Shown here: positions 53,982-64,000 of the stretch, one piece after another | Numbering within the stretch: the stretch's first letter is position 1 | Layout: each line of letters starts with the position of its first letter | NCBI GenBank assembly: GCA_028671895.1 | Contig: CM053813.1 | Span: forward strand, 9,858,001 to 9,922,000 | DNA from: Oenanthe sinensis | Taxonomy: Eukaryota > Streptophyta > Magnoliopsida > Apiales > Apiaceae | DNA length: 64,000 nt | Reading direction: 5' to 3' | Notes under the pieces: model-generated | Told to the model about the DNA's origin: nothing | The model's database searches: none | Seen by the model: the letters and a program-made list of their open reading frames with translations, nothing else | Position numbers and translations under genes: made by a program

Positions 53982-56900
53982 TGTGACGCCCTCCCGACCC
54001 GGGGTCTAGATCGGGGAGTCACTAACACTCTATATGCATGCATCCTATATAAATATAAATAAAGCATATATATATATATACATGACCCCGACTACTATCC
54101 AGGACCTTTAACAGGTAATGGTATGAAACAAGAATAACTCTACATTCATTAAGTTTACATTACCAAAATAAATATCATTACAACTCTGAATCATCTCACA
54201 AAAGTCTATCAACATCTATACATTATAAGACTTATAACCAAGTCTTTTCCTTCTAACTCAACTGTGATCCTACCTGTTCCACTTCAGCCAGCCTAGCATA
54301 ATTAATATATGAGGTATTCTTCCTCGTAGTTTGCTTAAATCGTACCATGCCTCTCAAAAGCTGTAGAGGTTAGAAAATAAAAGAATGAGCTACAAAGGCT
54401 CAACAAGTAACCATGCATAAGGTTATGAATAGTTCTACAACAAAATAAGTAATTTGAAAATCATTTCTCAAAACCATAACTGGACCTTATTATCCTTAAA
54501 ACATCAATCTAGAATTCATTAATAAATATGGGAATTCTTTATGCATAAAACTTTCTTCAACACTAATCATTGGTAACGGCACAATTAAGGAAAGAGTTCA
54601 ATTCAAGGTTTAGCATAAAACTTATGGTTGTAAAGTTAGGGCAAAACTGATAATGTTCTAAAAAGAATTAATTAAGGGTAAGGTATCTAACAGTCTGGGG
54701 TGATAGGGTTTAAGGAAATCTTTAAAGTAAATCAGTTCAAGCTTTGAAGGTAAACATGTGATTTTTAGATGGATAATAGGAAGTATTGCACAGAAGTAAG
54801 ATGGAGTCAAAATCATGGTAAACTTGACAGTTCAAAGTTGTATAAACATGGCATCATAAAAATATTTCATTACTAATCATTTCAATAAAAATTACTCTTA
54901 TTAGAACATCAGTATCGAAATCCTTTTCGTAGAAAATATCCTCTCATTAGGACATCATTTTCAAAAAATTAAAAATCATTTTGATTGAAGTTTTCTCACA
55001 ACGCCCGGACAATACAGGTGATCAGCCACGTAAATTCCCTATAACGGACCGAAGTCCCTCTGGACCTTTAAGGAGTACTCATAATCAACACTTATTGACA
55101 TTGGCCATTAAAGATGCTGTACTAGGACCGCCCTAGCCCTTACGCTAAAAAAAAATCTGGACCGACGTCACTCGACCTCTTACGCCTCTAATCTATAGGA
55201 ATCCGCAGAAACCATTTTGATCAAAATTCCTATAATATCAAAACCTTTTTTTTAAAAGTTACCAAATCGTTTGATGAAAAAGACTTCTTGAAAGTCAGAT
55301 TTCATATTTAAATCCATTTTTTAAAATTCAAGAGACAGAGGTAAATTTTATTTCAAGACAAGTTTATATTCAAGTCTCTTTTGCAGTAAAGTAAGCAGGA
55401 ATCAAGTAAAGAATCAGATCATGTCATAGGCACAAGTTTTAAAACAATTATAAAGGATAACAAGGGGATCTAAAACAGTTAAAAGATTTGATTTAAAATA
55501 GTAACTAGGGAGTAGCAATGGGGTACTAATCATGGTTAAAGTTAACAGTTCAGGGTTAACAATATTAAAATTTTCAAACAAGTTCATAAGGTGATAGTTA
55601 ACAAGGGTTCAGCAGTTCAGGGATTGAAAAGTATAGGGTACATTCAAGGTTTATATGGGATTGCAGTTTAAGTTTAACATTTAGAATAAAACATGCTGTA
55701 GATAATAAAACAATTATAGAGTGTAAAGCAGTTGTAAGAGTGTAAACCAGTTCATATCTTTAAAAGAGAATACATGCAAGAGTTACTTGCCTCAAAGTTG
55801 CTTCGGCTGCTGAACAGGTGGATCTTACTAACACTGTCACTGGCTTTCTACTTTCGCCTTTCCTTTATCTCTTACTTCTATTTCCTTCGTATCTACACAG
55901 GAATAGTACTATTTCAGTATCTCATTGATACTCGACATTCTCTTTAATGTCTAATCTAATCTACCCCTTTTGATATAACAATAATACTACTATTATATAA
56001 ATTACTCACCTCAATTCATACAACAACAATCATATACAGTTACTCAAACGTCATCTGACAGTCACATCACGTATCTCATATCAGATATTGATACTAACAG
56101 GAGTACCATTTACTAAACATATAACACTACTACTATTCTCAACCGATAGCTTACTTATACAGAGATGATGTGCCGTTAATATTTCAAAAAGGATCATTTA
56201 TTATTATTATTTTTTTTTAAAGAAAATTTTGGCAGCACCTCCACTATTTATAGAGCTACCTGTCGGAATACAACCGACACAAACAAGTATTAATCCAAAC
56301 AAGTATATATATATATATATATATATGGTACTATCAATTACCAAGCTAATTATCAAAATCAAGCCAATACTCATATATAACATCACATTCGAACATAATC
56401 ATCTATACATAACTCGACATTGCAAGTAGTCGAACTAATTAAATTTAAAAATACATATAGCCTTCGAGTAGCCTTAATTACTAACAATTAATATCAAATA
56501 TAAATCTATTACTCATGTATATATTCTAATTCAAGCATTATATATATATCACTTCGAGTTTTCACATTGACAAGCCTATACATATATCATTGGAAATCGG
56601 AAAATTCAATAATCGTCCGGAAAATTACAATACAACTTGGAAACATAGCATGCACAACCTCTAGCTGCTAACTCGGGTATAGAAATTATACATACTCAAC
56701 TATACATATTCGAATAACTCAATCCCGCATATACACACATACTTGGATCACATATCGGTCGGAAAAAAATCAAATCATGACCTGAAAATTAATAAAATCG
56801 ACATGCAATTCAATTAACAGCTTATACTAGTAAAAGATGATAATTTCCGGCTCATACAACATCATTGCCATTGACCTGTCAGCTCAGAAACCTCATAGCT

Positions 56901-57974
56901 GGCGGCCAAAGCTCTGGTGGAGGTTCGGGGTTGCGACTTCTCACACCCAAGCTACGATTGCTCACATCAATCACATAATAGGTAGTGTTTAAGCATCAAA
57001 TATTTAAAACGAGGAGGTTTTAGCCATTGCATACAGAAATTGAACATATATACATACAACCGTATAGATACATACACATGCAAAGCTATACACGACTCCA
57101 TGTACTAAAACAAACTCGAATAGTAACACCAAATCGATAAAACACCATGATTTCGATAGTAATTACTAGAAATCTAACTAGAAAAAGAATAATCGAAGGG
57201 AGAGAAAGGTGAAAAATCACAGCAGCTGATACAGGGCAAGTGAAGAAGATAGTGGGCGGTGGGTTGGGTATAAAGAGCTAGGGGTAAAATCGTAATTTCA
57301 TAATTGCTGATTTCTGAATTAAAACAATTTGAAATTCGAATTTTGATGGAAAATGGGTACAAAAATAAATTTTATATTTTTAATATAAGGAAAATGATTT
57401 TATAAGCTCACACATATTTTTAAAATAGTTTTTTGATGAACAGATAATTAAATAAAAATCTTTGAAGATAAATCACTTTAAATGGAAATAAGAGTAGGAA
57501 AATCTTTAAAAATACTTTGGGGCTCGAATAAAATAAACTTTTATTTTTAAAAAGTCTTTGAATATTGAGGAAACATTTTGGAAAATATTTCATGATATTT
57601 GGACATTCCAATAATTAAATATGGAATTTAGAAGATAAACATTTTCAAGATAAAATAGGAATGAGAAAATTATTTAAAAAATCCTGGAGTTCGAAATAAA
57701 TAAACCACTATTTTTGGAAACTCTAAAAAATCACATATAAGCTACATATAAAATTTCATAATTATTGGACATACCAATAAGTTTATAAAAATCAAACAGT
57801 GCCTCAGATAAGCATTTAAAAGTCATAAATCACTTTAATAATTCGCATAAGCATGTACCAGTCAACAAGTGGTCAAACGGGCATACAATATGACCACACA
57901 TCAACCTTACACATTTGATCAATAAAATAATATATATCACATTATTTTAATATATAATTAACACAATCGTTACA
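53982..57974 (-). repeat. Element D 5' LTR (uninterrupted, 3,993 bp)
   Basis: Plus-strand ends are TGTGACGCCCTCCCG and CAATCGTTACA. It holds the empty target site of C (CCTAG at 55132-55136), a short (TA)8 tract at 54066-54081, and the segment 55419-56490 that the 3' LTR lost. Its outer end is similar to F's LTR end. No gene lies inside; ORFs there are spurious. Confidence 0.92.
56245..56252 (-). promoter_or_regulatory. Putative TATA box of D 5' LTR
   Basis: TATAAATA on the minus strand, in CTCTATAAATAGTGG. It lies within the segment that the 3' LTR has lost. Motif only. Confidence 0.45.
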
Positions 57975-58068
57975 TCTGGGAGATGGCAATATTGTTATTG
58001 GAAATGTCATAATTGAAAATGTAGCCCTAGTTGAAGGACTCAAATATAATATGTTAAGTGTGAGTTAA
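57975..58068 (+). pseudogene. Element B pol after D: protease to pre-integrase
   Basis: Reads LGDGNIVIGNVIIENVALVE and then GLKYNMLSVS, in frame with the protease start at 30642-30783, and ends at a TAA in the LSVSQ position. It confirms that D inserted into B's pol. Confidence 0.85.
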
Positions 58069-59016
58069 ATGATAGACATAAGTTATTCTGTGGAATTTCA
58101 TGGAACTCATTTTGAAGTGAAAAGAAAGAAGGATGACAAAATAGTTCTTATTTGTCACATACATAACAAATTATTTGAAGCTTGCTTGGATGTAAACTCT
58201 GTTGGTCCTTTAACTTGTCTACTTGGAAAGACATCATCCTTGGAAAGCTGGAATTGGCACAAAAAGCTGTGTCATTTGAACTTTGGAAACATTAATAAAT
58301 TGGTGAAAAAGGATCTAGTTAGAGGTCTTCTAAAAGTTCAATTTCATCCTGATAGACTCTGTGATTCATGTCAAAAGGCCAAACCAAAGAAGACATCTTT
58401 CAAGTGCAAAATTGAAAATTCTATTAATCAACCCTTTCATCTATTGCACCTTGATTTATTTGGTCATGTCAACATTATGTCCATTGGAAAGAAGAAATAT
58501 ACTCTGATTATAGTTGATGATTACACTAGATTTACTTGGGTGTACTTTTTGCATAAAAAGGATGAAACTGCAGAGATAATTTTTGATCATATTGCAATGA
58601 TTGAAAATGGATCACCACACAAGGTAAAGAATTTAAGGAGTGATAATGAAACAGAGTTTAAGAACTCTGCAATGGAGGAATTCTGCTCAGTAAAAGGTAT
58701 TACTCAACAATTCTCAGCACCTGGCACACCTCAACAAAATGGTGTAGTTGAAAGAAAGAACAGAACTCTAATTAAAGCTGCCAGAATAATGCTAGAAGGA
58801 GCAAATCTACCTACTTATTTTTGGGCAGAAGCTGTGAATACTGCATGCATTACTCAGAATTGCACTTTGATAAATAAACATGAAATGACTTCATATGAAT
58901 CATTGAAGGGAAGAAAGCCAAATGTTAAATACTTTCACATCTCTAGAAGCAAGTGTTTTATTCTCAAAACACATCCTAAACAACTGAAGAAATTTGAACT
59001 CAAAGCAGATGAATGA
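58069..59016 (+). pseudogene. Element B pol: integrase
   Basis: 315 codons in frame with the neighbours. The zinc finger has SWNWHKKLCHLNFGNIN and CDSCQKAK. Integrase core motifs are LHLDLFGHV (Asp), RSDNETEFKN (Asp; the usual Gly is Glu) and VVERKNRTL (Glu). It ends KKFELKADE and TGA, where C has ADEGVF. Confidence 0.9.
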
Positions 59017-59565
59017 ATTTTTGTTGGATATGAAACAACTTCTAAAACTTCTTCAAGGGCATTCAAAGTGTTTAATTTAAGGAAAAAGGCAGTCATGGAA
59101 TCAATTAATGTATCTTTTGATGAAGGAAAAATAGTTGGATTACATGATGAAAATGATCAGGAAACTCTGAGATTTGAGAATGAATTGCAGAACACAAACA
59201 CTGATGAACCAAACTCTGATGAGATAAACTATATTGAGCTAAACTCTGATGAGTTAAACACTGATGAAACAAACTATGGTGAGTTAAACTCTAATTCCTT
59301 AAACTCTGATTCATAAATGATTGAAATAGAAATTGAAGATTCTGCACATGTTGAGGGGGAGAAACATCAATCAAATACTGATATTGGAGAACAAATCTCA
59401 GTTATTGAAATATCAGAGTCTGACCAAACTCTGACAAACACAAACTTTGAAACCATAAACTTTGATCAATCAAACTCTGATCACTCAATCTTTAATCATT
59501 CAAACTCTGAGTACATAAACTCTGAGACATCAAACACTGTTGAAATCACATCTTCAGGGGGATGA
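59017..59565 (+). pseudogene. Element B pol: integrase-RT linker with NSDE repeats
   Basis: In frame with the integrase, with stops at 59314-59316 and 59563-59565. It contains SRAFKVFNLRKKAVMESINV and then a long Asn/Ser/Asp-rich stretch with about ten NSDE/NTDE/NSD units. These are encoded by AAACTCTGATGAG, the reverse complement of the LTR motif. Near the end are GGGGGA-type purine runs (59354, 59555, 59608). Confidence 0.82.
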
Positions 59566-60306
59566 TCAACATTTATAGAAGAATCATTCTATGAAGGCAC
59601 AAATCATGGGGGAGCATCTAGTTCAAGAAATTTTTCACATCCAAGAAAATGGACCAAAGATCACACACCTGATTTAATTATTGGTGATCTAGAAAGTGGA
59701 GTACAGACAAGAAAAGCTACTCAGAATGAATGTGTATTTCATTGTTTTCTTTCTCAAACAGAACCAAAGAAGGTTGAAGATGCTTTGAAGGATGCAGATT
59801 TGGTTACTGCAATGCAGGAAGAATTAAATGAGTTTGGGAGAAATAAAGTTTGGGCCCTAATTTCAAGGCCAAAGAATAGATCAATTATTGGCATAAAGTG
59901 GATTTTTAGAAACAAGACAGACTCTGATGGAATCATTACAAGGAACAAGGCTAGACTAGTTGTCGAAGGTTACTCTCAACAGGAAGGTATTGATTATGAT
60001 GAAATCTTTGCACCTGTAGCTAGACTTGAAGCTATCAGAATTTTTCTTGCTTATGCTGCAAACAAGAAATTCAAGGTTTACCAGATGGATGTTAAAAGTG
60101 CATTTTTAAATGGAGAACTTGAAGAAGAAGTTTATGTTGAACAACCACCTAGCTTTATCAATCCAAAATATCCAAATCATGTGTACATACTGGATAAAGC
60201 TTTATATGGACTCAAACAAGCACCAAGAGCCTGGTATGAAACTCTAGCTCTATTTCGACTTGAAAGTGGTTTTACAAGAGGTACAATTGATAAAACCTTT
60301 TTTTAA
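59566..60306 (+). pseudogene. Element B pol: RT N-terminal half
   Basis: In frame from after the TGA at about 59563. RKWTKDHTPDLIIGDLESGV leads into NEFGRNKVWALI, GIKWIFRNKTDSDG, NKARLVVEGYSQQEGIDYDE, YQMDVKSAFLNGELEEEVY, LKQAPRAWYETL and TRGTIDKTFF, where it hits TAA. Confidence 0.9.
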
Positions 60307-60567
60307 AAAACTCAAGGTAAAGATTTATTATTGGTTTAAATTTATGTCTATGATATTATATTTGGTTCCACTAATGAGAAACTCTGTAAAAGATTTTCAA
60401 AGCTAATGCAGTATAGGTATCAAATGAGCATGATGGGAGAATTGAGTTATTTTCTATGGTTACAAGTAAAACATACTAAGGAAGGTATTTTCATTAATCG
60501 GTCTAAATACATAAAGAATCTACTCACTAAATTTCAAATGCAAGACTCTGTATCTGCATAAACTCCA
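60307..60567 (+). pseudogene. Element B pol: RT active-site segment (mutated)
   Basis: In the same frame with two stops (TAA in LLV_IY, and TAA near 60559). The catalytic YVDD reads YVYD (IYVYDIIFGS), so the polymerase would be inactive. MSMMGELSYFL and YIKNLLTKF follow. Confidence 0.85.
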
Positions 60568-60891
60568 ATGGCTACTGCAACCAAGCTTGATCAAGACACT
60601 AGAGAACCGGTTGATATTACAGCACACAGAGGCATGATTGGATCTCTACTCTATTTAACTGCAAGTAGACCACACATCATGTTTGCAACCTGTCTATGTG
60701 CTAGATTTCAGGCAAATCCAAGGGAACCTCATTTAATTGTTGTCAAGAAAATTTTCAGATATCTTAAAGGCACCATTAATCTTGCCTTATGGTATCCCAG
60801 AGATTCTGATTTTAAATTAATAGGCTATTCAGATGCTGAGCAGGATGCAAAATTGATAGGAAAAATACAAGTGGAAGTTGTCAATTCTTAG
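60568..60891 (+). pseudogene. Element B pol: RT/RNase H junction
   Basis: In frame: MATATKLDQDTREPVDI, GSLLYLTASRPHIMF, RYLKGTINLALWYPRD and GYSDAE, then a frameshift in the first RNase H motif (60835-60850). Confidence 0.88.
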
Positions 60892-61043
60892 GAGGAAGAA
60901 TTGTCTCATGGTTCAGTAAGAAACAGAAATCTATCTCTACATCAACAGCAGATGCTGAATATATAGCTGTAGGAAGTTGTTGTGCACAAATCTTATGGAT
61001 GAAAAATCAACTGTTAGATTATGGTTTGAACTTTTCCAAAATT
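60850..61043 (+). pseudogene. Element B pol: RNase H, cut by E
   Basis: In the shifted frame it reads CQFLGGRIVSWFSKKQKS, TADAEYIAVGSCCAQILWM and KNQLLDYGLNFSK before the LTR of E starts at 61044. The remainder of B is not in the window. Confidence 0.8.
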
Positions 61044-62611
61044 TGTTAGTGTAGGTGCCCTAGAGGCAATACAATAGACCTTTATGTCATTTGATTATTC
61101 AATAAACATATTTATTATGACTTTAATTACTGCGATATATTTGTTAGCATAATAAATGTCCTTAGAATCATGATACACATTGTATAGTTTAGTACATGAC
61201 TTGAACTTGAGATTATATAATAGATCATATTCTTAAATGTCCCTAGACGAGTATTATTATTATAGGACAATAATAATACATAAATAGACTAGTATGTTGT
61301 TTGACTGATAACCACATCTCATTGGTTATAAGTATGGGGATACTAAAGTCAACACATAGGTACATGCAGGAGTACATGGTACTGGACAGACCCACAGTGA
61401 GATTCTTCATGTTTAATAAAGTCATAAGAAAGACTCACAGTGATAATGGTGTAATGATCCTCTGACTTGAGATCATTATATTTCTGTACGAGGATTAATA
61501 TACTTTGACTACATTAAAAGTTACCTTTGACCGGGTAATGATAAAAGTGGACATCGGGTATATCATGAGTCGTATGAGAAATATGAATGATAGATAAAGG
61601 ATTTAACCCTCCTATAATTAGGAGAGATATTATTGGCCTCTTGATTGAGTGAGACTATAAAATGCATGGCCGTGCTCAAATAATGATTTGTTTTCATAGT
61701 CTACTCATGGATCAAGTAAACCCGGATTAAATGTTGAAGAGGATGACTAAATATATGCCTCGAGTTTAATCTATAATATATATGGTTAAAGGGATTATAT
61801 TACACGGAAACATTAATCATGAAAGGTTTTATCGAATAACGATTTAATTATTATTTAATTGGGTAGCAATGATGTATTACTAGATACCGCTCATTGTTTA
61901 TAATTTTATTGGAGAATAAAATTATTGCTAATTAAATAATAGCCTATAGGGTCACACACATAGAGCACTTCAAGGAATAGTTAATTTAAATTATAGATTT
62001 AAATTAATTGATGATTATTTGACTTTTATTATATTAATTAAGTGAGACTTAATTAATTGAAATAATATAATTCGAATTTGAATTCTGCCCTTAATAATTA
62101 AGTATGACTTAGTTATTAATTAAATAATAGAAATTCGGTTTTTATTATTTAATCCTAAACCTACATAGGTTAGGCTTTGCTGTTATGGGTTGCTGATTGG
62201 GCCTCTTAACCAGCATTATAAATAGATAATGATAGGGTTAAGAGGGATGACGTTTTTTTTGAAAAAAAAAACAAACCCTAGAGGCAGCAGGCAGCAGCAA
62301 GGAGAAGAAGGCAGAAAGAAGAACAAATTTCGAAATCATCAAAAGGGAGGCTAGTACATCCATTGCATAATCAAGATCGTGAGACGTTCTTGAAGGTGCT
62401 CGTGTGGATACCATAGAGGTGTTTTCGAGAAGAAGACACAAGTCGTGAAAGCTAGAATCTCCGTTGAGTTCGTAGAAGTCAAGACCAAGAAAAGGTATGA
62501 TTCCGTTTCACAATAATCAGTCCAAACTTATACATGATCCTGCGTTTAGGGTTCCGAATTTTTGTTATATTTACGTTTAATCCGCTGCGTTTTATGCCTC
62601 AGAACCCAACA
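61044..62611 (+). repeat. Element E 5' LTR
   Basis: A 1,568-bp unit from TGTTAGTGTAGG to AGAACCCAACA, followed by a primer site. It is related to G and H (opposite strand), sharing blocks such as TGGATCAAG, the ATTGGGTAGCAATGATGTAT block, GGGTCACACAC and the GCTGCGTTTTATGCCTC end. A TATAAATA box is at 62217-62224. The insertion site in B has AAATT (61039-61043); the other copy is outside the window. Confidence 0.9.
62217..62224 (+). promoter_or_regulatory. Putative TATA box of element E LTR
   Basis: TATAAATA (in CATTATAAATAG), about 390 bp before the LTR end. The related solo LTR G has TATATATA on its sense strand in a similar position. Confidence 0.5.
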
Positions 62612-62612
62612 A

Positions 62613-62624
62613 TGGCATCAGAGC
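62613..62624 (+). other. Element E primer-binding site
   Basis: TGGCATCAGAGC, one mismatch (C for T) to the initiator-Met complement, one base after the LTR end. Confidence 0.85.
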
Positions 62625-64000
62625 TACGTGTATAAGGGACTGATTTGGTTACGTGTTTTATGTATTTGATGCATACATGCCTGTTTTGGTGACTGCTATG
62701 CCATGCTACTGCTTTGTCATAATCTGTTATGCCACTGCCATGCTACTGCTTTGTTACTGCCATGCCTGTTTGAGACTGCCATGCTACTGCAATGTTATAA
62801 TCTGTTATGACATGATATGTATGATTAAAAAAAATCTGTTATATGAATGAGGGTCAGTTTGTATAGTGATATAAACTGGTGGACAGATTGTGTTGGACAT
62901 GATTTGTTAACTGGGATATGATAAGTATGTATATGATACATGCTTCTGAAACTGCATAAGTTGCAGTGGGGAAAAAGGCCAACAGATATGATCTGTAGTT
63001 CAGAAATTGATGATTTCTGAATAGGACTGGTCTTCGAAAATAATTTTTTTTTTCTAATTTCGAGCTGACCTGGCAGCTCGACCCCAGCCTGGGGCTGCAC
63101 TTTACATACTGCACTTTACATATTCATGTATGAATGTATGTGTAGAGTAGAAGATGCATGCTTTAATTAGATTAATGATGTATGCATGAATTAGATACGT
63201 CACCCATGCCATGCTTGCCATGCTAAACAAGATAAAATCTGTAACGATTTAAGATTTTAAAATTAACAAACGATCATGAGATTCTTGTGTTTATGAAATA
63301 TGGATTTTTAAAACACGGAATTAAATATGGATTTTGATATCTATAATTGGGATTTTCTGAAAAAAACGGATATGCGTATTCGTAAGGCTGATGGGTTTTA
63401 AGTGTGACCACTGGTATCCTCCATCTACCTGGGAAATGAACAATTTAAGATGTCAATTTGAAATATTTAGTTCAAGGAAAAATTGAGGATCTCTTCATGA
63501 TGTGATCATGATCGTCATAAATTTTATAAACCCCTTAACAAAATATTAAGTTTTAATCGGATGCTTTCCAATGAATGAACACTCATCGAATCCTAGATCG
63601 ATTAGGGGAAAGACTGTCAGTGGCAGGGGACTCCTATCTATCATGGTGAGATGCGACGAATATAAACGGTTATATTCGGCCATTGTATCATTGGGTTAAA
63701 CTTAACTGAGTCGTCATAATAAGGTGAAAGTAAACAGTTATATTCAACCATTATGAACTTAGAAGCATAGAGTTTGGTTAAAAATCTATTAGATAGATAA
63801 GATCAATCGTTGCTCACCAAACTATCCAAGAATTATATATGATATAATTGACAACTGTTATCTACCTAAATAATCATTTTTAAGGACTTCCAGTGGTTGT
63901 CTTTGGACATGACGAAATATGGATCTTGGCTCACTAGAAAGAATTATGGGATATACTTTCCAAATTAATAGTAAGGGTTATTGATTTGATAAAAATAGTG
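62625..64000 (+). other. Element E leader, no ORF recognised
   Basis: No ORF of more than 91 codons on either strand and no conserved domain. It contains a degenerate repeat of ATGCCATGCTACTGC words (about 62690-62800). It is probably the long untranslated leader; the coding region, if any, is to the right. Confidence 0.6.

Larger units (their letters stand above)
30784..57974 (-). mobile_element. Element D: Tekay/Del-like gypsy (chromovirus) with C inserted in its 3' LTR
   Basis: Minus-strand order: 5' LTR (53982-57974), primer site, leader ORF, gag, protease, RT, RNase H, integrase with C-terminal chromodomain, polypurine tract, 3' LTR (46575-48352 then 30784-32014, separated by C). Without C it is about 12.6 kb. 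The order RT-RNase H-integrase defines Ty3/gypsy, and the chromodomain and knuckles place it with chromoviruses. It has at least six in-frame stops in pol and frameshifts in gag, so it is non-functional. The two LTRs differ in length (3,993 and about 3,010 bp) because the 3' LTR has lost about 1 kb. The flanking duplication in B is ACTGG, with one base changed on the right. Confidence 0.9.
27751..61043 (+). mobile_element. Element B: decayed Sirevirus-type copia, split by D and truncated by E
   Basis: Plus-strand order: 5' LTR, primer site, gag, start of pol, then D inserted at 30784-57974. Pol resumes at 57975 (integrase, RT, RNase H) and stops at 61043, where E's LTR begins. The 3' part (end of RNase H, any extra ORF and the 3' LTR) is not in the window. 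A 5-bp duplication around D is ACTGG (30779-30783) against TCTGG (57975-57979), one mismatch. B's own flank is TGACT at 27746-27750, with its partner outside. The coding sequence has many stops and a Tyr in the RT active site, so B is dead. Confidence 0.85.
61044..64000 (+). mobile_element. Element E: LTR retrotransposon of the G/H family, right end outside window
   Basis: 5' LTR, primer site and at least 1.38 kb of leader are visible. No protein-coding segment lies inside the window, so copia and gypsy cannot be told apart, and it may be non-coding. Related LTRs G and H show the family is repeated here. Confidence 0.85.

Noticed and set aside
1..64000. tRNA, rRNA, endogenous pararetrovirus, LINE, SINE, Helitron or DNA transposon
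   Set aside because: No matching signature was seen by eye; the tRNA-like words are primer-binding sites of the LTR elements.

Overview
This is repeat-dense plant nuclear DNA, very probably from a dicot. It is AT-rich and almost every base belongs to an LTR retrotransposon. I see no host gene, tRNA, rRNA, CRISPR array or bacterial feature. The species cannot be read from the sequence. The evidence for plant DNA is Ty1/copia gag-pol of the Sirevirus type (several CCHC knuckles in gag and a large extra ORF after pol), a Ty3/gypsy chromovirus with a chromodomain, and primer sites matching the initiator-Met tRNA. I use letters for the elements. LAYOUT: Element A is a decayed Sirevirus-like copia on the minus strand (15645-25738, continued at 1-514 and off the left edge). 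It is split by element F (515-15639, plus), a gypsy-derived element with two nearly identical LTRs of about 5.9 kb around a 3.35 kb fossil pol (target duplication ATAGA). It is also split by solo LTR G (21257-22846, minus, target duplication ATTTT). From 25739 to 27750 there is unclassified DNA and a truncated LTR, H (26034-27416), of the same family as G. Element B is a decayed Sirevirus-like copia on the plus strand (27751-30783 plus 57975-61043). Into its protease region went gypsy D (30784-57974, minus, Tekay/Del-like). Into D's 3' LTR went copia C (32015-46569, minus, target duplication CCTAG), the best-preserved element, with one premature stop in gag, one in pol and three in its extra ORF. 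Element E (61044 to the right edge, plus) entered B's RNase H region; its 5' LTR, primer site and leader are visible, and it belongs to the G/H family. CHRONOLOGY: nesting gives B before D before C, B before E, A before F and A before G. Four target-duplication pairs are complete in the window, and D's other LTR keeps the empty site for C. HOW THE PARTS WORK: each autonomous copia layout runs LTR, primer site, gag, pol (protease, integrase, RT, RNase H), a non-coding stretch, an extra ORF, polypurine tract and LTR. D runs LTR, primer site, leader ORF, gag, protease, RT, RNase H, integrase, chromodomain, polypurine tract and LTR. Only C looks close to functional. F has no protein of its own and must have been mobilised in trans or restored by gene conversion. 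The points most worth following are F's giant young LTRs around an old fossil, the roughly 1,400-codon extra ORF of C, the shared gag/pol junction (pol in the -1 frame with a splice-acceptor-like YAG) in A, B and C, and private short motifs repeated in non-coding parts, and in A and B also in coding linkers.
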